Source: VXNE01 sp965248075
GTDB taxonomy: Bacteria; Pseudomonadota; Gammaproteobacteria; Pseudomonadales; Azotimanducaceae
Length of the DNA: 64,000 nucleotides
Direction of reading: 5' to 3'
Assembly: GCA_965248075.1 (NCBI GenBank)
Contig: CBDFIL010000003.1
Location: forward strand, 1,736,001 to 1,800,000
Shown here: piece after piece, positions 50,322 through 59,172 of the stretch
Layout of the letters: each line of letters opens with the position of its first letter
Numbering within the stretch: the stretch's first letter is position 1
Notes under the pieces: generated by a model
What the model was told of the DNA's origin: nothing
The model's input: the letters and a program-made list of their open reading frames with translations, nothing else
The model's database searches: none
Position numbers and translations under genes: made by a program

Positions 50322-51791
50322 CGCCCGCGCCGGGCTCCGGGCGTAATTCGGCACGGGATTCGTAGGGGCGACGCTTGTGGTCGCCCGTCCTGGGTCACCC
50401 TTCCCGGTGCACGTAAGCCACGGCGTCTCGTCCAGCGCCTTGGCGAACTTCGTGAAGAGCTCGTCCACCTGGGCATCGGTGATGATGAGCGGGGGACAGA
50501 ACGCCACGCTGTCCCCAAGGCTGCGCACGATCAGGCCGTGTTCCAGGGCCCGCTCCATGCAGTAGTTGCCCACGCCCAGGCTGGCCTCGAAGGATCGTTT
50601 CGTCTCCTTGTCCGCGACCAGCTCCACCGCGCCGAGCATGCCCTTGCCACGGACGTTGCCGACCAGCGGGTGACCCTCAAAGGAGCGCAGGCGCGCCTGG
50701 AAGGTCTCTCCCACCCGGGCCGCATGCGCGAAGACGTCACGCTCCTCCATGAGTTCCAGCGTACGCAGGCCCACCGCGGCACATACCGGGTGGCCGGAGT
50801 ACGTGAAACCATGCGCGAAGTTGCCCACCTCGGCGCTCGCCGCCACGAACGGCTCGTACATCCACTCCGGCACGATGACCGCCGAAATCGGCAGGTAGGC
50901 CGAGGACAACGCCTTGGCGACGCTCATCGTGGTCGGCGCGATACCCATGGTCTGCGCGCCGAAGGGTTTGCCGGTGCGCCCGAAGCCGCAGATCACCTCG
51001 TCGTCGATGAAATGGACGCCGTACTTCGAGAGCACGGCCTGGATCTTCGCGTAATAGCCGTCCGGCGGCACGATCACGCCCCCGGCGCCGAGGATCGGTT
51101 CCGCGATGAAGGCGGCAACCGTCTCCGGGCCTTCGGCCAGAATGAGTTCCTCGAGTTCGCTCGCAAGCCGCGAGGTAAAGGCCTCCTCCGACTCGCCGGC
51201 GTGCGCCTCGCGGTAGTAGTGCGGGTTCGCCGTGTGCAGGATGTTCGGAATCGGCAGGTCGAAGTGTTTGTGGAACGGCGGCAGACCCGTCAGGCTCCCG
51301 CTCGCGACCGTGACCCCATGGTAGCCCCCCAGGCGCGAGACGATCTTCTTCCTCTCCGGCTTGCCGATCAGGTTGTGGTAGTACCACATCAGCTTGACCT
51401 GGGTGTCGTTCGCGTCGGAGCCCGACAGGCCGAAAAAGACCCGTCCCGCGTCGAACGGCATCATCGACTTCAGTTTCTCCGCGAGCAGCACGCTCGGCTC
51501 GTTGGTCTTGCCGGCGAACAGCTGCGAGTACGCCAGGCGACGCATCTGTTCCTCGGCCACGCGGGCGAGTTCCGGCTCCGCGTAGCCCAACGCCGTGCAC
51601 CAGAGGCCGGCCATGCCCTCCAGGTATTGCTTGCCCCGATTGTCCCAGAGGTACACGCCCTCGGCCCGCTCATGGACCGTGGGACCGACGCGATGATGGT
51701 CCGCCAGGTTCGTGGTCGGGTGCAGCAGGTGCTGCAGGTCCTTCGACTCGACGGACTCGGGCGGAAACTCGTTGTGCAGCGGATCGGCCAT
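50316..51791 (-). CDS. class III aminotransferase (omega-amino acid/pyruvate type)
   Basis: 491 residues from MADPLHNEFPPESVE. PLP features: GSDANDTQVKLMWYY, the HG pair RLGGYHGVTVASGSLTG, VHFIDDEVICGFGRTG and the PLP Lys in MSVAKALSS. Substrates of this subgroup are beta-alanine, GABA, putrescine or similar amines with pyruvate as acceptor, matching the neighbouring alanine dehydrogenase and racemase. The normal C-terminus ends near DETPWL; the last 30 residues (GRATTSVAPTNPVP and on) are translated from a REP sequence, giving an abnormal tail. Confidence 0.9.
   Translation of the reverse strand: MADPLHNEFPPESVESKDLQHLLHPTTNLADHHRVGPTVHERAEGVYLWDNRGKQYLEGMAGLWCTALGYAEPELARVAEEQMRRLAYSQLFAGKTNEPSVLLAEKLKSMMPFDAGRVFFGLSGSDANDTQVKLMWYYHNLIGKPERKKIVSRLGGYHGVTVASGSLTGLPPFHKHFDLPIPNILHTANPHYYREAHAGESEEAFTSRLASELEELILAEGPETVAAFIAEPILGAGGVIVPPDGYYAKIQAVLSKYGVHFIDDEVICGFGRTGKPFGAQTMGIAPTTMSVAKALSSAYLPISAVIVPEWMYEPFVAASAEVGNFAHGFTYSGHPVCAAVGLRTLELMEERDVFAHAARVGETFQARLRSFEGHPLVGNVRGKGMLGAVELVADKETKRSFEASLGVGNYCMERALEHGLIVRSLGDSVAFCPPLIITDAQVDELFTKFAKALDETPWLTCTGKGDPGRATTSVAPTNPVPNYARSPARAL
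50362..50386 (+). repeat. single REP (second type) inside the aminotransferase 3' end
   Basis: GTAG (50362-50365), stem GGGCGACG/GGTCGCCC with one mismatch, loop CTTGT (50374-50378). It is read through by the minus-strand aminotransferase frame and encodes part of its C-terminal tail. Confidence 0.85.
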
Positions 51792-52039
51792 CGATGACTC
51801 CAGTTCTCTTGCGTCTGCCAGGAAGCGCCCATGGGCGGAAACCGGCGGCTCCGCGCGGGATGCAACCCCGCCGACCGCCGGATCGCACCGAGCATGAAGG
51901 TACGCGGGGCGCCGGGCGATTCTACCGTCATTGACCTGCATCGGGGATCGAGGCGCCGTCGGCGATGGAGCCGGAGCATCGCACTCCGGCTCCGCGCTTC
52001 CCTGCCGGCGGCCCCACAGACCGCCTCTCCTGAAGAACG

Positions 52040-53185
52040 TTACGCCAGGTGCAAGCGCCCCGAAGGGCGCTGAGGGGAGTTGGCGGCACCCGCACGAGGA
52101 GCGTCGGCGGCCGCCAACGTCCTCGCGACTACCGGGTGCCGTATGCTACCGGCGTGAACGTTCAAGCCCTGGGCGAGGTGCGGATCGTCGGCCAGCGCGT
52201 CGCGCCAGCCTTTGTCGGCCAACGTCTGGACGAAGGGGAGAGCGACGTTGTTGAACGCCAACGTCGATGTCCGCGCGACCGCCCCGGGCATGTTCGTGAC
52301 ACAGTAATGGACCACCCCTTCCTCGATGTAGGTCGGGGCGTCGTGCGTGGTGGGGCGGCTCGTCTCGGAGCAGCCCCCCTGATCGATGGACACGTCCACC
52401 AGCGCGGCGCCGTCGCGCATGGAGCGGGCGAGTTCGCGTGAAACGAGTTTCGGAGCCGCGGCGCCCGGCACCAGCGCCGTTCCGATCACGAGGTCGGCGC
52501 CGCGCACGGCGTACTCGACGAGTTCGGGCCGCGCCGACAGTACGCGCGCCTTGCTGCCGAACTGTTCGCGTAGCTGCGCGAGACGACGCGGGGACTTCTC
52601 GATGATCGTGACGTCGGCTTCGAGGCCCAGCGCCATCCTCGCGGCATTCGTTCCGGCAACGCCTCCACCGAGAATCACGACGCTCGCCGGCGGGACGCCC
52701 GAGGCGCCGGAGAGCAGCACCCCTCGGCCTCCAGCCGAACAATGCAGCGCGCAGGCTCCTACCTGTATGGACATGCGCCCGGCGATCTCGCTCATGGGCG
52801 CAAGCAGCGGCAGCGACCCGTCTTCCGCCGTCACGGTCTCGCAGGCGATCGCGGTAACCCCCGACCGTTGCAACTGGCATGCCAGTTCCGGGCACGCCGC
52901 CAGATGGAGATAGCAGAACACGACCTGGCCGGCGCGCAGACGCGGCCACTCTTCCGGCTGGGGTTCCTTGACCTTGACGATCAGTTCCGACTCGAACACC
53001 GCCTCGACGTCATCGAGCGCCGCGCCGGCGAGCAGGTACTGTTCGTCCGAGAAGCCGACGTCATGCCCGGCTCCGAACTGCACGACCACCTCGTGGCCGC
53101 GACCCACGAGCGTCGCCGTGGCGGCGGGGGTCAACCCGACCCGGTGCTCGTGACACTTGACCTCTTTGGGAACGCCGATGTGCAT
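52040..53185 (-). CDS. ald: alanine dehydrogenase
   Basis: 381 residues from MHIGVPKEVKCHEHRVGLTP, the family start with substrate Arg and Lys. KVKEPQPEEW, the active-site His of FCYLHLAA, NAD motif VVILGGGVAGTNAARMALGL and VDVSIDQGGCSETS. It interconverts alanine and pyruvate/ammonia. The C-terminal 20 residues (ADAPRAGAANSPQRPSGRL) are low-complexity and perhaps unusual. Divergent from an Lrp-type regulator, the standard arrangement for Lrp-controlled ald. Confidence 0.95.
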   Translation of the reverse strand: MHIGVPKEVKCHEHRVGLTPAATATLVGRGHEVVVQFGAGHDVGFSDEQYLLAGAALDDVEAVFESELIVKVKEPQPEEWPRLRAGQVVFCYLHLAACPELACQLQRSGVTAIACETVTAEDGSLPLLAPMSEIAGRMSIQVGACALHCSAGGRGVLLSGASGVPPASVVILGGGVAGTNAARMALGLEADVTIIEKSPRRLAQLREQFGSKARVLSARPELVEYAVRGADLVIGTALVPGAAAPKLVSRELARSMRDGAALVDVSIDQGGCSETSRPTTHDAPTYIEEGVVHYCVTNMPGAVARTSTLAFNNVALPFVQTLADKGWRDALADDPHLAQGLNVHAGSIRHPVVARTLAAADAPRAGAANSPQRPSGRLHLA

Positions 53186-53565
53186 GGCCGCCACTGTAGG
53201 GATTCGGTTGCGGCAAGTGCTTGCTTTCTTGCTGGACTTTCCGGCCTCCTGAGCAATAATCCGCCGCCGATTCCGCTTTCGGTCGAATATTTCCGTCGTT
53301 CCATGCCTCTCCAACCGGAGTATCCTTCGGGCACTCGGGACCGGCACAGGACTCTCCAGCACGCTCTCGATCGCGTTCGCAGCCCACCCATCAACCCGGC
53401 CCCCGGCGTCTGGCGCCGGCCCGACCTGGGCTGCTGGTTGCCGATTTCCTTGCGGACTCCGACTCGCATGGCCGGCGTCGTGGTAAACGCTCCGCAGCAG
53501 GTGCTTGCTTTCCTATGCGACTTTCCGGACGCTTTAGAACAATCTGCCGCTGATCGAGCCCTCCT
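53186..53565. promoter_or_regulatory. ald-lrp divergent region with internal duplication
   Basis: 380 bases. A segment containing the ald start and its upstream DNA (53152-53270) is partly duplicated at 53435-53556: both have GCATGGCCG at the start-codon position, TGCTTGCTTTC, GACTTTCCGG and a downstream AGCAATAATC/AGAACAATCTGC box that could bind an Lrp-type protein. The second copy lies immediately before the regulator gene. Confidence 0.6.
53435..53556 (-). pseudogene. relic 5' end of a second ald with its control region
   Basis: On the minus strand from ATG 53467-53469: MRVGVRKEIGNQQPR, matching ald's MHIGVPKEVKCHEHR at spaced positions before losing frame near 53425. The DNA upstream of it is homologous to the true ald upstream region. 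Reads as the remains of a tandem duplication or of a replaced ald gene. Confidence 0.5.
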
Positions 53566-54048
53566 GTGAAGAACTTTGCCGATCTCGACCGGGCCGACCG
53601 TGCCATCCTGCGGGAACTGCAGAACGATGGGCGCCTCGCCAACACGGCGTTGGCAGCGCGCGTCAACCTCTCGGAGTCCGCCTGCCTGCGGCGTACCCGC
53701 AATCTGGAGGAAAGCGGGCTCATACGCGGCTATGTCGGCCTGGTGGACCAGTCGCGCGCCGGCTACCCCAACAATGTGCTGGTGCAGATCACGCTGCACT
53801 CGCAGCAGCGCGACGACCTGCTGGCCTTCGAGGAGGCGGTTCGGGACGTCCCGGAAGTGATGGAGTGTTACCTGATGACCGGCGAGGCGGACTACATGCT
53901 GCGGGTCATCGTCCGCGATGCCCGGGACTACGAGCGCATCTACAGCCGCCATCTCACCGGCCTCCCGGGCGTCAATCGGGTACATTCGAGCTTCACGCTC
54001 AGGACCGTCGTCAAGAAGACGGAACTGCCCGTGCGGCTTGCGGAATGA
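53566..54048 (+). CDS. Lrp/AsnC family transcriptional regulator
   Basis: 160 residues from GTG. The N-terminal HTH has LDRADRAILRELQNDGRLANTALAARVNLSESACLRR, the canonical Lrp wing, and the C-terminal RAM domain includes ECYLMTGEADYMLRVIVRD. Divergent from ald, it is the likely alanine-responsive activator of ald (AldR/Lrp pattern; inference). Its stop TGA overlaps an ATG 18 bases before the next gene's preferred start. Confidence 0.92.
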   Translation: MKNFADLDRADRAILRELQNDGRLANTALAARVNLSESACLRRTRNLEESGLIRGYVGLVDQSRAGYPNNVLVQITLHSQQRDDLLAFEEAVRDVPEVMECYLMTGEADYMLRVIVRDARDYERIYSRHLTGLPGVNRVHSSFTLRTVVKKTELPVRLAE

Positions 54049-54062
54049 CAGGAGACGGGGCC

Positions 54063-54800
54063 ATGCAGATCGACATCGACGGCACGCTCATCAACGCGTG
54101 CGCGGACGGGCCCGAGGACGCGCCCGCCATCCTGCTGTGGCACGGCGCAAGTCTCACGCTACGCAGCTGGGACCTGGTCGTCGCCCGACTCGCCGACCGC
54201 TACCGCCTGATCCGCTTCGACGTCCGCGGGCACGGCGACAGCGTGCCGGCGCGCGATCCCGCCACCGAATACACGTTCGAGCGATACGCGGCCGACGCCA
54301 ACCGTCTGCTGGACCACTTCGGCGTCGTCGACTGCCACGTCTGGGGCTTCGCCTGGGGCGCCCGAGCGGCGCTCGCCTACTGCGCGCTGCACCCCGTGCG
54401 GGCACTGTCCGCCGCGCTCTACGATGCAAGCATCGGCAAGGCGGATGTGGCGGCACAGCGCGAGGGCACGCGGGAGGCGGTCAGACGCCAGCGTGCGGCG
54501 GGGATCCGGTTCCAGCCACCGGACGGCTGGAACCGGCACGCCAATCCGGAAGCCGCGCGCGAGAGCCTGCGCGCGGCGGAGCGCTTCGACTTGCCGGCCG
54601 CGGCGCAGCAACTGACGATGCCCGTGCTCGTCGCTACCGGCGATCTCGACCCGAACCTGGCATCGAGCCGGGACCTGGTCGCACGCGCGCCGGACGCGCG
54701 GCTGGTGGTGCTGCCCGACGTCGGACACGGATCGGTGATCCAGCGCCCCGACCTCGTCGTCGAAACCTACCTGCACTTCCGGCAGTCGCTGGCGGCGTAA
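54063..54800 (+). CDS. alpha/beta hydrolase homologue with Ala in place of the nucleophile Ser
   Basis: 245 residues from ATG 54063, preceded by GGAGACGGGG; an ATG at 54045 overlapping the lrp stop is an alternative. LLWHGASLTLRSWD forms the oxyanion strand, RFDVRGHGDS follows, and the elbow reads VWGFAWGARAA: Ala97 stands where Ser is expected (codon GCC at 54351-54353). Acid Asp in GDLDPN and His in DVGHGS are kept. Either a pseudoenzyme, an enzyme with another chemistry, or a recent mutation (one base from TCC). Co-oriented with lrp. Confidence 0.8.
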   Translation: MQIDIDGTLINACADGPEDAPAILLWHGASLTLRSWDLVVARLADRYRLIRFDVRGHGDSVPARDPATEYTFERYAADANRLLDHFGVVDCHVWGFAWGARAALAYCALHPVRALSAALYDASIGKADVAAQREGTREAVRRQRAAGIRFQPPDGWNRHANPEAARESLRAAERFDLPAAAQQLTMPVLVATGDLDPNLASSRDLVARAPDARLVVLPDVGHGSVIQRPDLVVETYLHFRQSLAA

Positions 54801-54808
54801 CCCCGAGC

Positions 54809-54848
54809 CGCCCGGCGTCAGACGAGAGTCGCCCGGCGTCAGACGAGA
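54809..54848 (+). repeat. 19-bp tandem repeat at the SDR 3' end
   Basis: CGCCCGGCGTCAGACGAGA at 54809-54827 and again at 54830-54848, 2 bases apart. The second unit contains the stop codon of the minus-strand SDR gene. Confidence 0.85.
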
Positions 54849-55651
54849 TCCGCCGCCTCGAGGCCGAACTCCTCGATCACCTGGTCCGCATAGGCGATGC
54901 GCCCCGTGATCTGCGAAGCATCGCCATGGCAGAGACGAAGACACGCCTCCGCCATGTGCTCGACGGGCGTGACCCGGTCCTTGTTCGTCTCGTTGATGAG
55001 CTTGTGGTGCACGACACCGGGTGTCGCGACCAGTCCCGGGGAAATGACGTTCACCCCCACGCCCCTGCCGTGGAGTTCCTGGGCCAGCCCGGTGGTGAAA
55101 CGTTCCAGGGCTGCCTTGCACATGCCGTACACCGTACCCCCGTGGCCACCCGGCACGTTGGCCTCGGGATGGATCGCCGCGTGGGAGGAGATATTGAGGA
55201 TCCAGCCCGACCCTCGCTCGACCATGCCCGGCAATACCATCTGCGCAAGTTCGAAGGGTGCGTAGACCTGGACGTCCATCATGGTGCGGTAACGCTTCTC
55301 CGAGAAGTCGATGACCGGCAGGAACCAGGTGACCGCGGCGTTGTTGACCAGGATGTCCACCGGCCCGAACGTGCTTTCTGTCTGATCGATCAGGCTGCGT
55401 CGCTCTTCCGCATCCGCCAGGTTGCAGCGTATCGCCGCGGCCGTGCCCCCCGCCGCCTCGATGTCCGCAACGCACTGCTTGATGGTGCCGGGCAGGAAGT
55501 GGTCCGATGCCTCCACGGTGCGCGCGGATACCACCACGCTCGCCCCTTCCATGGCCAGGCGCTTGGCAACCGCCTCACCGATACCGCGGCTCGCTCCGGT
55601 GACGACCGCGACCTGCCCCCTCAGTACACCGTCCGGATTGACCTGAGCCAT
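54839..55651 (-). CDS. short-chain dehydrogenase/reductase
   Basis: 270 residues. TGASRGIGEAVAKRLAMEGASV for NAD(P), NNAAVTWFLP, catalytic Ser in LNISSHAAIH, Tyr-Lys in TVYGMCKAALERF. No membrane segment. It stands between the alpha/beta hydrolase and alr; co-directional with alr, 43 bases downstream of it. Substrate unknown. Confidence 0.9.
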   Translation of the reverse strand: MAQVNPDGVLRGQVAVVTGASRGIGEAVAKRLAMEGASVVVSARTVEASDHFLPGTIKQCVADIEAAGGTAAAIRCNLADAEERRSLIDQTESTFGPVDILVNNAAVTWFLPVIDFSEKRYRTMMDVQVYAPFELAQMVLPGMVERGSGWILNISSHAAIHPEANVPGGHGGTVYGMCKAALERFTTGLAQELHGRGVGVNVISPGLVATPGVVHHKLINETNKDRVTPVEHMAEACLRLCHGDASQITGRIAYADQVIEEFGLEAADLV

Positions 55652-55694
55652 GAACCGTCCCCCTAAAGAAAGTCATGAGTCGAAAGACTTTCGA

Positions 55695-56690
55695 TCATAC
55701 CCCAGCCGCTGGCACATAGCGGCGCTCGACCCGCTCGCCGATGCCCGCGAGGATCTCGTAGGCGATGGTCTGCGCCCCCTCGGCGACCTCGTCGACACCC
55801 ACCTCGGAGCCGAAAAACTCCACCCAGTCGCCGCGCTCCAGAGGCAAGTCCGTGGCATCCACATGCGTCAGATCCATGGACACGCGACCGAGTATCGGTA
55901 GCCTGGCGCCACGAAACGCCACCTCTCCCCGGTTCGAGAGCAGACGGGGCACGCCGTCGGCATAGCCCACGCCGACCACCGCGACCGTCGTGTCGCGCTC
56001 CAGGATACGAGCGGCCCCGTAACCGACCGTCTCGCCCGCCCGCACCCGCCGCACCTGCAGGACCTGTCCCTCGAATGTCGCAACACAGCGCATGGGGTTG
56101 TCGCGGTCGCCATAGGGATTGCCGCCATAGAGGCCGATGCCCGGGCGGGCGATCCCGCGGACGCCGTTCAGGGTGCCGGCCGAGTTGGCGATGCTGACGG
56201 GGACGCCGGGGAAACGTGCCGCCACCGCCTCGAAGCGCTCGAGCTGGATGGCGTTCAGCGGGTGCTCCGGTGTGTCCGCGCAGGCCAGGTGGGTGAGGAG
56301 CAGCCGTACGTCCGCATCCTCCGGTACCTCCTCCGGCGCAAAACCCAAGCGTTGCATGCCGGTGTCCACGTGCAATGCCACGGGACCCGCCCGCAGCTGC
56401 GAGGACTGGTTGACCACCGGGACCAGTTCCGGCGCGGCCACTTCGCCCGAGAACACATAGACCTCGGCGTCGTCCGCGAGCGCCCGGCGCAGTGCCAGGC
56501 CTTCTCCTTCGGTCGCGACAAAGAACCGCCGGCAGCCCTCCGCCTCGAGCCGACGGGCGACTGGACCCATGCCAAGACCATAGGCGTTGGCCTTCACCAC
56601 CGCCGCCGCGCCGTCCGCCGCTTTCGCCCGGAATGTCCGGTAGTTCGCAGCCAGCGCGTCGAGATCCACGGTCAGGCGCCCGTGCGACAT
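55695..56690 (-). CDS. alr: alanine racemase
   Basis: 331 residues from MSHGRLTVDLDALAANYRTFRAK. PLP Lys in VVKANAYGLG, MQRLGF, GIGLYGGNP, the second-base Tyr in ETVGYGAARIL, and GRVSMDLTHVDATDL. It makes D-alanine for peptidoglycan or begins D-alanine catabolism; placement near ald and lrp suggests an alanine-use cluster. It is somewhat shorter than E. coli Alr (359). Confidence 0.95.
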   Translation of the reverse strand: MSHGRLTVDLDALAANYRTFRAKAADGAAAVVKANAYGLGMGPVARRLEAEGCRRFFVATEGEGLALRRALADDAEVYVFSGEVAAPELVPVVNQSSQLRAGPVALHVDTGMQRLGFAPEEVPEDADVRLLLTHLACADTPEHPLNAIQLERFEAVAARFPGVPVSIANSAGTLNGVRGIARPGIGLYGGNPYGDRDNPMRCVATFEGQVLQVRRVRAGETVGYGAARILERDTTVAVVGVGYADGVPRLLSNRGEVAFRGARLPILGRVSMDLTHVDATDLPLERGDWVEFFGSEVGVDEVAEGAQTIAYEILAGIGERVERRYVPAAGV

Positions 56691-56783
56691 GGCTTCTCCG
56701 GTCTGGAACGGACTACGGAAACTACACCAATTCGCATTCCGGGCGCGTAGACTGCGCGACCCCCTCTCTACCACGGAACGCGC

Positions 56784-57695
56784 ATGGCATCCATCCGTAA
56801 CACGGTGGGGGCGCTACTTGCCCTCGTGGCGGCCGCGGCCGCAGGCGATCTCTTCGAGCGGGTCGAGCACAAGTACGCCGACAGCGACGGGGTGTCCATC
56901 CACTACGCGCTCGCCGGCGCAGGTCCGCTCATCGTGGCGATCCACGGCTTTCCGGACTTCTGGTACACGTGGCGCAACCAGATGGCGGCCCTCGAGGGCG
57001 ACTACCGGATAGCTGCCGTCGACCTGCGCGGCTACAACCGCAGCGGTCAGCCCAAGGGTGTCGAGAACTACGCGATGCCGAACTTGGTAGCCGACATCGC
57101 GGCCGTGATCGCAGCCGAGGGCGAGGACTCCGCCGTCGTCGTGGGACACGACTGGGGCGGTGCGATCGCGTGGAACGTCGCCATGACACGGCAGGACCTG
57201 GTGGACGCCCTCGTGATCCTGAACCTGCCGCATCCGGCCGGACTCGGCCGGGAACTCGCGACGAACCCACGGCAGCAGGAGAACAGCCAGTATGCGCGCG
57301 ACTTCCAGCGGCCCGAGGCACACAAGTTCCTGACGGCGGCAGGACTGTCCCGCTGGGTAACCGACGAGGCCGCCCGCCCCCGCTACGTCGAGGCCTTCGA
57401 GCGCTCCGACTTCGAAGCGATGCTGAACTACTACAAGGCCAACTATCCGCGCGACTCGGGAGATGCGACGGCGACGGCACCCGGGTTCCCCAAGGTCCGC
57501 GCACCCGTCCTCATGTTCCACGGCCTCGACGATCAGGCGCTCCTGCCCGGTGGACTGAACGGCACCTGGGACTGGCTGGAGAAGGACCTGACCCTGGTGA
57601 CGATTCCCGGCGCCGGGCACTTCGTGCAGCAGGACGCGAGCCGGATCGTCTCCGAGACCATGCAGGACTGGTTGGGACGTCGCGTTTCTCCCTGA
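56784..57695 (+). CDS. exported epoxide-hydrolase-like alpha/beta hydrolase
   Basis: 303 residues. Hydrophobic signal MASIRNTVGALLALVAAAAAG suggests export. HGFPDFWYTWRNQM, DLRGYNRSG, and nucleophile Asp in VVVGHDWGGAIAW are typical of epoxide hydrolases and haloalkane dehalogenases; acid Asp in GLDDQALLP and His in GAGHFVQQ complete the triad. Ring-opening tyrosines are plausible (NYYKANY). Substrate unknown. Divergent from alr with 93 bases between. Confidence 0.87.
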   Translation: MASIRNTVGALLALVAAAAAGDLFERVEHKYADSDGVSIHYALAGAGPLIVAIHGFPDFWYTWRNQMAALEGDYRIAAVDLRGYNRSGQPKGVENYAMPNLVADIAAVIAAEGEDSAVVVGHDWGGAIAWNVAMTRQDLVDALVILNLPHPAGLGRELATNPRQQENSQYARDFQRPEAHKFLTAAGLSRWVTDEAARPRYVEAFERSDFEAMLNYYKANYPRDSGDATATAPGFPKVRAPVLMFHGLDDQALLPGGLNGTWDWLEKDLTLVTIPGAGHFVQQDASRIVSETMQDWLGRRVSP

Positions 57696-57751
57696 GCGCG
57701 ACCGCGGCTCGACCGCGGCATCCAGGCGGGCCATGGTGCTGTTTCCGGATG

Positions 57752-57780
57752 CGAAATAGCCCGGCGAGCTATTTCGTTTT
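57752..57780 (+). terminator. hairpin with short T run after the epoxide-hydrolase-like gene
   Basis: Perfect 9-bp stem CGAAATAGC/GCTATTTCG with a 7-base loop followed by TTTT. It lies 57 bases after the stop. The AT-rich stem is unusual for this genome, so an operator function is an alternative. Confidence 0.5.
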
Positions 57781-57847
57781 AAGGCGAAAATTGAAATAGG
57801 GCGCCCAGATATCCACTCTATCGGGCTTCCAGTCGACCGCAGCACTT

Positions 57848-57883
57848 CCTTATTTTATTTTAGAGCCTTAAAATGAAATAAGG
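57848..57883 (+). promoter_or_regulatory. inverted-repeat operator upstream of fic
   Basis: CCTTATTTTATTTTAG and TTAAAATGAAATAAGG form 16-bp arms with 14 matches and a 4-base centre, 17 bases before the fic ATG. Very AT-rich against a GC-rich background. Further GAAATA motifs (57753, 57791) recall a multi-site autoregulatory region. Confidence 0.55.
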
Positions 57884-57900
57884 GCCTGCGTTATTTCGCG

Positions 57901-59091
57901 ATGACCATTAGTCGGGAGTTGCAAGTGCTCCGGGACGACCAAGGCAGCTACGAAGCCACCACTGTCGTGGGTGAGCAGGTCCGGGCGTTTGTGCCGGCAC
58001 CTCTGCCGCCAAACCCTCCCCTGGCCATGGACGGCACGCTACAGCAGGCGCTCGAAGCCGCCGTACTGGCACTCGGGCGTCTCGACGGCGTCGCGCGGCA
58101 TCTTCCGGACAGAGCTCTCTTTCTGTACGCCTACGTCCGCAAGGAAGCCGTGCTTTCCTCTCAGATCGAGGGAACGCAGTCGTCCGTCTCCGACCTGCTG
58201 TTCTACGAGCTCGAGCAGGCGCCGGGCGTACCCCTGGACGACGTCGTAGAAGTCTCCAATTACGTGGCCGCCCTCGAACACGGCCTGCGCCTGCTCCAGG
58301 AAGGCCTGCCCCCCTCCATTCGCCTACTGCGCGAGATCCATGGGGTGCTCCTCTCCAAGGGACGCGGCAGTTCGAAGATTCCGGGAGACTTCCGCACTTC
58401 GCAAAACTGGATCGGCGGTACCCGGCCCGGCAACGCCACGTTCGTACCCCCACCCCACACGGCGATCCCGGACTGCATGGCCGCACTCGAGCGATTCTTC
58501 AACGCGCAGGACGACGGTCTTCCCGATCTGGCTCGAGCGGCACTGGCACACGTGCAGTTCGAAACCATTCACCCGTTCCTGGATGGCAACGGGCGTGTTG
58601 GACGGCTGCTCATCACGCTCCTGCTATTCGATGCCGGCGTGCTGCGAGAGCCATTGCTGTACCTGAGCCTATTCTTCAAGCAGCACCGCACCACGTACTA
58701 CGACCTGCTGAACCGCGTGCGTCTCACCGGCGACTGGGAGTCCTGGCTCGCGTTCTTCCTCGAGGGGGTGCGGGCGACCGCCGAAGCCGCCCTCTCCACT
58801 GCGGACCGGCTGTCCACCATCTTCCAGGACGATCGCGACCGGCTTGCGGAGCGTGGAGGACGCAAGCTCGGCTCCGCGTTGCGCATGCATGACGCGCTCA
58901 AGGCGCGACCCATCCTGTCGTTGCCGGTCGCCTGCCAGGACACCGGGCTGTCCTTCCAGGCCGCAGCCTCGGCAATGGAGACCCTCGCGCGCCACGGAAT
59001 TGCCCGAGAAGTCACCGGAAAACGTCGCGGTCGGCTCTTCGCCTACGACGCGTATCTGTCCATACTCGCCGAAGGTACCGACATCGCCTGA
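57901..59091 (+). CDS. Fic family protein (AMPylator) with winged-helix C-terminus
   Basis: 396 residues. Fic motif HPFLDGNGRVGR with catalytic His and the phosphate-binding GNGR. The inhibitory helix motif (S/T)xxxE(G/N) appears as SSQIEGTQSS, so activity is probably self-inhibited (class II). The C-terminal 90 residues (SLPVACQDTGLSFQAAASAMETL, then GIAREVTGKRRGRLF) form a winged helix that may bind the AT-rich inverted repeat just upstream, allowing autoregulation. Stand-alone gene of the common DUF4172-like Fic-HTH architecture; target protein unknown. Confidence 0.92.
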   Translation: MTISRELQVLRDDQGSYEATTVVGEQVRAFVPAPLPPNPPLAMDGTLQQALEAAVLALGRLDGVARHLPDRALFLYAYVRKEAVLSSQIEGTQSSVSDLLFYELEQAPGVPLDDVVEVSNYVAALEHGLRLLQEGLPPSIRLLREIHGVLLSKGRGSSKIPGDFRTSQNWIGGTRPGNATFVPPPHTAIPDCMAALERFFNAQDDGLPDLARAALAHVQFETIHPFLDGNGRVGRLLITLLLFDAGVLREPLLYLSLFFKQHRTTYYDLLNRVRLTGDWESWLAFFLEGVRATAEAALSTADRLSTIFQDDRDRLAERGGRKLGSALRMHDALKARPILSLPVACQDTGLSFQAAASAMETLARHGIAREVTGKRRGRLFAYDAYLSILAEGTDIA

Positions 59092-59172
59092 CGCCGTCAT
59101 GGAATCCCGCACGCCACATCGTGCCGGAGCACGCCGCGATCGGTGCGACAATCCGCGGCAGGAGGCGCCTGC

